A program made the translations under genes and the position numbers. A model generated the notes under the pieces. It did not search any database. It worked only from the letters and a program-made list of their open reading frames with translations, and had not been told where the DNA came from. From positions 1,550,001-1,614,000 of the forward strand of contig NZ_HG322950.1 of NCBI RefSeq assembly GCF_000689415.1: a stretch of 64,000 nt of DNA, written 5' to 3'. Positions 58,235-64,000 of the stretch are shown here, in pieces; the stretch's first letter is position 1, and each line of letters begins with the position of its first letter. This DNA is from Pseudomonas knackmussii B13 (GTDB lineage: Bacteria > Pseudomonadota > Gammaproteobacteria > Pseudomonadales > Pseudomonadaceae).

Positions 58235-59379
58235 CAGCCCATCTCCATGAAGAACAGCGCGGCCACCGCGTCGAGCAGGATCACCACGAAGATCGACTGC
58301 ACCACCGCCGAGGTGGTGTGCTCGCCCACCGATTGCGCGCTGCCGCTGACGCGGAAGCCTTCCAGGCAGCCGATCACGGCGATCAGGAAGGCGAAGATCG
58401 GCGCCTTGACCATGCCGACCAGGAAGTGCTGCAAGGATATGTCGTTCTGCAGGGTGACGATGAACAGCCGCGGCGAAATGTCCAGGGCCAGCGCGCAGAC
58501 CACGCCGCCGCCGGCGATGCCGGCGAGCATGGCGAGGAAAGTCAGCATGGGCAGCACCAGCAGCAGGGCGAGCACCCGTGGCAGCACCAGCAGCTCCATG
58601 GGGTCGAGGCCGAGGGCGCGGATGGCGTCGATTTCCTGGTTCGACTTCATCGAGCCGATCTGCGCGGTGAAGGCGCTGGCGGTGCGCCCTGCGAGCAGGA
58701 TGGCGGTGAGCAGCACGCCGAATTCGCGCAGGAAGGAGAAGCCGACCAGGTCGACGGTGTAGATGGCCGCGCCGAACTTGTTCAGCACCGTGGCGCCGAG
58801 GAAGGCCACCACGGCGCCGACCATGAAGGTCAGCAGCGCCACGATCGGCACCGCGTCCAGGCCAGTCTGCTCCATGTGCGCGGCCAGGGAGGTGGGGCGC
58901 CAGCGGCGCGGGTTGAGCATGCAGCGCAGCAGGCTCTCGAGGGTGAGACCGATGAAGCCGAGCACGCCGACCAGGTCGCTGCGGAAGGCGAGCATGGCGC
59001 GGCCGATGCGTTCCAGCAGATCGATCAGGGCGTTGCCCGGGGGCGGCGTGCGCTCTTCCAGCCGGCATTGCCCGATGGAGGTGCCGACCGCGCGGAGCAG
59101 GGCGCGGCGCTCGGCCGGCACGTTGGCGGCCAGTTCGTCCAGGTGTTGCAGGCCGGTGCTGCCCAGCAGGTCGGCGAGCAGACTGGCGCCGGCGGTGTCG
59201 AGCGCGCCGAGGCCGTCGAGATCGCAATGCGCGGCTTGGCGGTGCTGGGCGTCGAGGCCGGCTATCTGCTTCTGCAGGTCGGCGAAGTGGGCGAGTGTCC
59301 AGTCGCCGCTGATGCGCAGCAGGGGCGGGGAGGCGGAGGTGTCCAGGCGCAGCTGGCTGGTCTGAGTGGTTTCGGTCAT
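58231..59379 (-). CDS. MlaE-like permease with fused N-terminal STAS domain
   Basis: A protein of 382 residues. Residues 1-110 are a STAS domain (RISGDWTLAHFADLQKQIAG, LDGLGALDTAGASLLADLLG), the role of separate MlaB in E. coli. Residues 120-382 are the MlaE permease with VGAVVAFLGATVLNKFGAAI and FGVLLTAILLAGRTASAFTA, EIDAIRALGLDPMELLVLPR. ATG 59379 begins MTETTQTSQLRLD; further upstream codons run into the riboswitch region. First gene of a four-gene Mla/Pqi-like operon. Confidence 0.87.
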   Translation of the reverse strand: MTETTQTSQLRLDTSASPPLLRISGDWTLAHFADLQKQIAGLDAQHRQAAHCDLDGLGALDTAGASLLADLLGSTGLQHLDELAANVPAERRALLRAVGTSIGQCRLEERTPPPGNALIDLLERIGRAMLAFRSDLVGVLGFIGLTLESLLRCMLNPRRWRPTSLAAHMEQTGLDAVPIVALLTFMVGAVVAFLGATVLNKFGAAIYTVDLVGFSFLREFGVLLTAILLAGRTASAFTAQIGSMKSNQEIDAIRALGLDPMELLVLPRVLALLLVLPMLTFLAMLAGIAGGGVVCALALDISPRLFIVTLQNDISLQHFLVGMVKAPIFAFLIAVIGCLEGFRVSGSAQSVGEHTTSAVVQSIFVVILLDAVAALFFMEMGW

Positions 59380-59569
59380 GCCGGCGAGTCTAGCGGAGAT
59401 AACCGCCGCCTTCATTGCACGCAAGGCGCAAGACAAATGAGCCGTGCGGCGATGGACATCCTTCCAGCTGCAATCCGTCCGGCAGCGCGGGCGCCGTCGG
59501 CCGCCGCTCTCGAAGGCCTGGCTGGCGTCGATTGACCGGCCACCCCGCCAGCCTCTAAGCTGCGCGCCT

Positions 59570-59772
59570 GCTACAGGTGCCTTCAGATCCGTCTGAAGGT
59601 GAAACAGGGAAGCCGGTGACACCGACTCGAATCGGTCATTCCGGCGCTGCCCCCGCAACGGTAGGCGAGTCAGACGATCGCAATGGCCACTGTGCTCCGG
59701 CATGGGAAGGCGCGATCGGGGAAGTCCATACGGACCTCCACTCGCGAGCCCGGAGACCGGCCCGTAGCGCAG
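59570..59772 (+). promoter_or_regulatory. Adenosylcobalamin riboswitch
   Basis: All landmarks of the cobalamin element are present: the paired TTCAGATCC/GTCTGAAGG stem with GGTGAAACAGGGAAGCCGGTG, the core GCTGCCCCCGCAACGGTA (59646-59663) and the B12 box region GAGCCCGGAGACCGGCCC (59746-59763). A following hairpin CAGGAAG...CTTCCTG (about 59780-59809) may be the expression platform. It should repress the cobO operon when cobalamin is plentiful. Confidence 0.92.
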
Positions 59773-59882
59773 ACGACGTGCAGGAAGCCGTCGGCCGCGT
59801 GCCTTCCTGACCGCGATCCGACCGCCCCGACGTCCTCAAGGTTTTGTACCGCGCGGGTGAGAGCGGTGGAGCGATCAGGCAG

Positions 59883-60038
59883 ATGAGCATTTCTCTTGCA
59901 GCCACGGCCCCAGGCCGCGCGGCTGTCGTCCGTCGTCATCCTGCGGTCATTGCCGCCGCGTCCTTCATCCCGCCCCTTCAGCCCCGGCGCACGAGCGTCG
60001 CGAGCACGGCCGCCCGTGGCCAGGAGAATCCCCGATGA
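59883..60038 (+). CDS. Possible small ORF between riboswitch and cobO
   Basis: 51 codons starting MSISLAATAPGRAAVVRRHP and ending with a TGA that overlaps the cobO ATG (ATGA). The product is Ala/Arg/Pro-rich without a known domain. There is no good binding site, and cobO has its own AGGAG at 60022-60026. It may be chance or a leader peptide coupled to cobO. Confidence 0.25.
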   Translation: MSISLAATAPGRAAVVRRHPAVIAAASFIPPLQPRRTSVASTAARGQENPR

Positions 60039-60646
60039 GCGAATCCGTGGAAAAGGACGAGCGCCACCGCGCACGCATGCAGCGCAAGAAAGCGGTGATC
60101 GACGAAATGATCGCCCAGGCGCAGGACGAGCGCGGCGTGCTGCTGGTGCTCACCGGCAACGGCAAGGGCAAGAGCAGCTCGGCCTTCGGCATGCTCGCCC
60201 GCGCCCTCGGCCACGGTATGCAGGCTGGCGTGGTGCAGTTCATCAAGGGCGCCGCCACTACCGGTGAAGAAGCCTTCTTCCGTCGCTTCCCCGAGCAGGT
60301 GCGCTATCACGTGATGGGCGAGGGCTTCACCTGGGAAACCCAGGACCGCCAGCGCGACATCGAGAAGGCCCGGCAGGCCTGGGATGTTGCGCGCGAACTG
60401 CTGGCCGACCCGGCCGTAGGTCTGATCGTCTTCGACGAACTGAACATCGCCCTCAAGCACGGCTACCTGGAGTTGGAGACGGTGCTCGCGGATATCGCCG
60501 CGCGCCCCGCGCACCAGCATGTGATCGTCACCGGCCGCGCCGCGCAGCCGGGGATGATCGAGGCCGCCGACACCGTCACCGAGATGGGCCTGGTCAAGCA
60601 CGCCTTCAAGGCCGGGATCAAGGCGCAGAAAGGGGTGGAGTTCTGA
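60035..60646 (+). CDS. cobO: Cob(I)yrinic acid a,c-diamide adenosyltransferase CobO
   Basis: A P-loop enzyme of 203 residues of the CobA/CobO type. GNGKGKSS at 41-48 binds ATP, and VGLIVFDELNIALKHGYLEL with VIVTGRAAQPGMIEAADTVT complete the family. It adds the adenosyl group to the corrin cobalt. First gene of the riboswitch-led operon. It overlaps cobB by 1 base. Confidence 0.92.
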   Translation: MSESVEKDERHRARMQRKKAVIDEMIAQAQDERGVLLVLTGNGKGKSSSAFGMLARALGHGMQAGVVQFIKGAATTGEEAFFRRFPEQVRYHVMGEGFTWETQDRQRDIEKARQAWDVARELLADPAVGLIVFDELNIALKHGYLELETVLADIAARPAHQHVIVTGRAAQPGMIEAADTVTEMGLVKHAFKAGIKAQKGVEF

Positions 60647-61941
60647 TGCCGCAGGCGCGCCAGTGCCCGGCGCTGCTGATCGCTGCGCCGGCCTCCGGGC
60701 AGGGCAAGACCACCGTCACCGCCGCCCTGGCCCGCCTGCACGCGCGCCAGGGGCGCAAGGTGCGGGTGTTCAAGGTCGGCCCGGACTTCCTCGACCCGAT
60801 GATCCTCGCCCGCGCCAGTGGTGCGCAGGTCTACCAGCTCGATCTGTGGATGGTTGGCGAGGCGCAGAGCCGACGGCTGCTCTGGGAAGCGGCGGGAGAG
60901 GCCGACCTGATCCTCATCGAGGGGGTGATGGGCCTGTTCGACGGCACGCCGTCCGCCGCTGACCTCGCGCGCACCTTCGATGTGCCGGTGCTCGGTGTGA
61001 TCAATGGCCAGGCCATGGCGCAGACCTTCGGCGCCCTCGCCGTGGGCCTCGCCACCTACCAGCCGGGCCTGCCGTTCTCCGGCGTGCTCGGCAACCGTGT
61101 CGGCAGCCAGCGCCACAGCGACCTGCTGCGCGAAAGCCTGCCGGATTGGATTCGCTGGTACGGCGCGCTGCCGCGCAGTGCCGATCTGGAATTGCCCAGC
61201 CGCCACCTCGGCCTGGTGCAGGCTGACGAGCTGGCAGACCTCGACGCACGCCTGGACGCCGCCGCCGATGCGCTGGCCGCCAGCAGCGCGGTAGACCTGC
61301 CACCGCCGGTGGCCTTCGCCGCGCCGGATGAGCCCGGTCTGTCGCAGCCGCTGGCTGGCGTGCGCATTGGCGTCGCGCGCGACTCGGCCTTCGCCTTCCT
61401 CTACCAGGCCAACCTCGACCTGTTGCGCGAGCTGGGTGCCGAGCTGGAGTTCTTCTCGCCGTTGCACGATGAACATCTGCCGGAGGTGGACAGCCTCTAC
61501 CTGCCCGGTGGCTACCCCGAGCTGCACCTGCCGCAGCTGGAGAACAACCGTGCCATGGCCCAGGCCATCCGCGCCCATCACACCGACGGCAAGCCCTTGC
61601 TCGCCGAGTGCGGCGGCATGCTCTACCTGCTCGACCACCTGACCGATGCCAATGGCCTGTGCGGCCAGTTGCTCGGCCTGCTGCCCGGTCGCGCCACGCT
61701 GCAAAAAAGGCTGGCCGCCCTGGCGTTGCAGGAAGTCGAACTGCCGGAGGGGCCGCTGCGCGGTCACACCTTCCACCATTCGCTGCTGGATACCGAGGTG
61801 GAGCCTGCCTTGCGCGGCACTTGCCCGAACGCCAAGCCGGTGGCCGAGGCGGTGTTCCGCCTGGGCCGGCTGACCGCTTCGTACATCCACTTCTACCTGC
61901 CGTCCAACCCGGCGGCGGCCGCCGCGATCTTCCGCCCATGA
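60646..61941 (+). CDS. cobB: Cobyrinic acid a,c-diamide synthase CobB
   Basis: Glutamine-dependent amidotransferase of 431 residues. The N-terminal synthetase domain has the P-loop APASGQGKTT (14-23) and KVGPDFLDPMILARASG. The GATase domain has LYLPGGYPELHLPQLE and LLAECGGMLYLLDHL with the nucleophile near Cys322, and a terminal His motif GHTFHHS. It amidates the a and c side chains of (hydrogeno)byrinate. The stop overlaps bluB as ATGA. Confidence 0.92.
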   Translation: MPQARQCPALLIAAPASGQGKTTVTAALARLHARQGRKVRVFKVGPDFLDPMILARASGAQVYQLDLWMVGEAQSRRLLWEAAGEADLILIEGVMGLFDGTPSAADLARTFDVPVLGVINGQAMAQTFGALAVGLATYQPGLPFSGVLGNRVGSQRHSDLLRESLPDWIRWYGALPRSADLELPSRHLGLVQADELADLDARLDAAADALAASSAVDLPPPVAFAAPDEPGLSQPLAGVRIGVARDSAFAFLYQANLDLLRELGAELEFFSPLHDEHLPEVDSLYLPGGYPELHLPQLENNRAMAQAIRAHHTDGKPLLAECGGMLYLLDHLTDANGLCGQLLGLLPGRATLQKRLAALALQEVELPEGPLRGHTFHHSLLDTEVEPALRGTCPNAKPVAEAVFRLGRLTASYIHFYLPSNPAAAAAIFRP

Positions 61942-62588
61942 GCGAACACGCCTACAGCGCCGAAGAGCGCGCCGCCCTCTACCGGACCATCGCCGAGCGC
62001 CGCGACATGCGTCACTTCAGCGGTGGCGAGGTCGCGCCCGAATTGCTGGCGCGCCTGCTCGAAGCGGCGCACCAGGCGCCGAGCGTCGGCCTGATGCAAC
62101 CCTGGCGCTTCATTCGCATCCCCCGTCCCGAGCTGCGCGAGGCCATTCATGGCCTGGTGGAGGAGGAGCGGGTGAAGACTGCCGAAGCGCTGGGCGAGCG
62201 TTCCGACGACTTCATGAAGCTCAAGGTCGAGGGCGTCCGCGACTGCGCCGAACTGCTGGTGGCGGCGCTGATGGATGGCCGCGAGGCCCATGTCTTCGGC
62301 CGCCGCACCCTGCCGCAGATGGACCTGGCCTCGCTGTCCTGTGCCATCCAGAACCTCTGGCTGGCGGCGCGCGCCGAAGGGCTGGGGATGGGCTGGGTGT
62401 CGTTGTTCGATCCCGCCGCTTTGGGCGAACTGCTCGGTCTGCCGGAAGGCAGCGAGGCGGTTGCGGTGCTTTGCCTGGGGCCGGTACGCGAGTTCTACCC
62501 GGCGCCGATGCTCGCCCTGGAAGGCTGGCGCCAGCCGCGCCCGCTGGCGGATTTGTTGTACGAGAACCACTGGGGAGAACACCCATGA
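61938..62588 (+). CDS. bluB: 5,6-dimethylbenzimidazole synthase BluB
   Basis: A nitroreductase-fold flavin enzyme of 216 residues. ERRDMRHFSGGEVAPELLAR (20-39), AAHQAPSVGLMQPWRFI and GWVSLFDPAALGELL are BluB marks. It breaks reduced FMN with oxygen to make the lower ligand of cobalamin. Its place between cobB and cobD agrees. It overlaps both neighbours by 4 bases. Confidence 0.9.
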   Translation: MSEHAYSAEERAALYRTIAERRDMRHFSGGEVAPELLARLLEAAHQAPSVGLMQPWRFIRIPRPELREAIHGLVEEERVKTAEALGERSDDFMKLKVEGVRDCAELLVAALMDGREAHVFGRRTLPQMDLASLSCAIQNLWLAARAEGLGMGWVSLFDPAALGELLGLPEGSEAVAVLCLGPVREFYPAPMLALEGWRQPRPLADLLYENHWGEHP

Positions 62589-63523
62589 GCCTGGCCCTTT
62601 TGAGCGTATTGGGCGTGTCCCTGGACAGCCTGCTGGGCGAGCCGAAGCGCTGGCACCCGCTGGTCGCCTTCGGTCGTTTCGCCAATCGCCTGGAACGCCG
62701 TTTCAACGGCCCGCGCGATGGGCTCGCAGCAGACGCGCCCGGCCTTGGCTGGCGCAGCCATGGCGTCACCGCCTGGGCGCTTGCCGTGCTGCCTCTGACG
62801 CTGATCGTCTGGATGCTCACCTTCATTCCGCACCTCGGCTGGCTGGTCGAGGCCGTTGCCTTGTATGCCGCCATCGGCCTGCGCAGCCTGGGCGAGCACG
62901 CCGAGCCGGTGGCACGGGCGCTGCGCCAGGGCGATCTGCCCGAGGCGCGCCTGCGTGTGGGCTATATGGTCAGCCGCGAAACCGCCGAGTTGGATGCCAG
63001 CGCGGTGGCCAAGGCAGCGACCGAGTCCGTGCTGGAGAACGGCAGCGATGCGGTCTTCGCTGCGCTGTTCTGGTTCGCGGTGGCCGGTGCGCCGGGCGTG
63101 GTGCTCTATCGCCTGAGCAATACCCTCGACGCCATGTGGGGCTACCGCAACCCGCGCTTCGAGCGCTTCGGCTGGGCGGCGGCGAAGATCGACGATGTCC
63201 TCAATTTCATTCCGGCGCGACTGGTGGCGCTGACCTACGCACTGCTTGGCAACACCCGCCTGGCCCTGCGCAGCTGGCGCGAACAGGCGCCGCAATGGGA
63301 CAGCCCCAACGCCGGCCCGGTGATGGCTGCCGGAGCCGGTGCGCTCGGCGTGCAGCTGGGCGGCAATGCCGTCTACCACGGCGAACTGCACGAGCGTCCG
63401 CAGCTGGGCGCCGGCTCCGCGCCGGGCGCTGGTGACATCTGGCGCGCGCTGGCGCTGGTGCGCCAGGGCGTGCTGCTCTGGCTGCTGGCGATCCTCGGCG
63501 CGGGAGTGCTGCTGCATGCTTGA
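62585..63523 (+). CDS. cobD: Adenosylcobinamide-phosphate synthase CobD (CbiB)
   Basis: An inner-membrane protein of 312 residues with DSLLGEPKRWHPLVAFGRFA at the start, several helices, and the family blocks VGYMVSRETAELDASAVAKA, SVLENGSDAVFAALFWF, YRLSNTLDAMWGYRN. It joins the aminopropanol arm to adenosylcobyric acid. The start is coupled to bluB (ATGA) and the end overlaps cobC by 8 bases. Confidence 0.91.
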   Translation: MSLALLSVLGVSLDSLLGEPKRWHPLVAFGRFANRLERRFNGPRDGLAADAPGLGWRSHGVTAWALAVLPLTLIVWMLTFIPHLGWLVEAVALYAAIGLRSLGEHAEPVARALRQGDLPEARLRVGYMVSRETAELDASAVAKAATESVLENGSDAVFAALFWFAVAGAPGVVLYRLSNTLDAMWGYRNPRFERFGWAAAKIDDVLNFIPARLVALTYALLGNTRLALRSWREQAPQWDSPNAGPVMAAGAGALGVQLGGNAVYHGELHERPQLGAGSAPGAGDIWRALALVRQGVLLWLLAILGAGVLLHA

Positions 63524-64000
63524 GCACGGCGGACGCCTGCGCGCGGCGGCGCAGCGCTACGGCATCGAGCTGCGCGACTGGCTCGACCTGTCCACCGGCA
63601 TCGCGCCCTGGCCCTGGCCGCTGCCGGCGATTCCTTCGAGCCTCTGGCAACGACTGCCGGAAGACGACGATGGGCTGGAGCAGGCTGCGCGCGACTACTA
63701 CCAATGCGACTCGCTGTTGCCGCTCTCCGGCAGCCAGGCGGCGATCCAGGCCTTGCCGCGCCTGCGTGCGGCGGGGCGAATCGGCGTGCTCGCGCCTTGC
63801 TATGCCGAGCACGCGGCAGCCTGGCAGCGTCACGGTCACGAAGTTATCGAGCTCGCCGACGAGCAGGTGGACGGGCTGATCGACCAGCTCGACGTGCTGC
63901 TGCTGGTCAACCCGAACAACCCCACGGGCCGCCGCCTCGACGCCGAGCGCCTGCTGGATTGGCATGCCCGCCTGCGGGCGCGCGGCGGCTGGCTAGTCGT
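63516..64000 (+). CDS. cobC: L-threonine-O-3-phosphate decarboxylase-like CobC (partial)
   Basis: The first 161 codons of an aminotransferase-fold PLP enzyme run off the right edge. The opening LEHGGRLRAAAQRYGIELRD with WLDLSTGIAPWPWP is the CobC/CobD signature, SGSQAAIQALPRL binds the cofactor phosphate, and LLLVNPNNPTGRRL is the core NPxNPTG motif. The PLP lysine lies outside. It supplies aminopropanol phosphate for the preceding CobD step. Confidence 0.88.
   Translation, partial: MLEHGGRLRAAAQRYGIELRDWLDLSTGIAPWPWPLPAIPSSLWQRLPEDDDGLEQAARDYYQCDSLLPLSGSQAAIQALPRLRAAGRIGVLAPCYAEHAAAWQRHGHEVIELADEQVDGLIDQLDVLLLVNPNNPTGRRLDAERLLDWHARLRARGGWLV

Overview
The window is a high-GC, gene-dense chromosomal segment that reads as Pseudomonas. 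Marker genes (rapA, hrpA, two tandem fadD, an OprD-type porin, a PhrS-like Anr-controlled RNA, Pseudomonas REP palindromes built on GTAGGAGCGAGCTTGCTCGC) all point there. From memory, stretches follow P. aeruginosa gene order (the PA3316 to PA3284 region, PA1199/PA1198, and the PA1272 to PA1276 cob operon) but are joined differently. A species near P. nitroreducens, P. citronellolis or P. knackmussii is a guess, not a result.

Layout. 1-3890: tail of a DUF2288-like gene, a DUF5064-like gene and a minus-strand phosphonate/selenate-type ABC transporter. 4066-5758: a 3-hydroxyacid dehydrogenase and a hydroxypyruvate-isomerase-like protein. 5902-11240: a lipid A phosphoethanolamine transferase, a universal stress protein with an Anr-type promoter, and RapA. 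11473-12583: small proteins and an AlkB homologue. 12710-12964: a PhrS-like RNA carrying a 36-residue membrane peptide. 13194-18544: PhaJ1, a lysophospholipase and two acyl-CoA ligases, a fatty-acid block. 18610-27553: chemoreceptor, HrpA, glutathione transferase, HIT protein, lipoprotein, diguanylate cyclase. 27921-29887: a KASIII-like enzyme in an operon with an ECF sigma factor and a zinc-finger anti-sigma factor. 29958-35558: DedA-rhodanese fusion, OprD porin, acyl-CoA dehydrogenase, CoA-transferase, SprT. 35844-41736: Yip1 and DnaJ-like proteins, TtcA, a divergent Tag-like protein, a sirtuin, two NlpC/P60 lipoproteins, a methyltransferase, tRNA-Ala(CGC). 41787-45954: pirin and a cystine/D-cysteine uptake set. 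46184-52797: three SPFH proteins, an exported protein of unknown function and a His-rich P-type metal ATPase. 52864-54192: small genes and cobF. 54372-55746: an IS1111-type IS110 element. 55888-59379: an Mla-like lipid transport operon. 59570-64000: a cobalamin riboswitch and cobO-cobB-bluB-cobD-cobC.

The most notable points are these. (1) The SPFH/P-type ATPase operon has two His-rich N-termini and a Zur-box-like site upstream, which suggests a zinc-responsive membrane system. (2) The 3' non-coding end of the IS1111 element contains two short guide-like sequences that match, in opposite senses, the REP sequence it is inserted in, as expected for a bridge/seek RNA. (3) The PhrS-like RNA has a complete Anr promoter and terminator and encodes a peptide resembling the cbb3-oxidase subunit CcoM. 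(4) A REP half-element is fixed in frame inside hrpA, another REP supplies the stop codon of the DedA-rhodanese gene, and a perfect 60-bp palindrome separates two convergent genes.

All functional statements rest on reading motifs and on memory of the families. No database search was possible.
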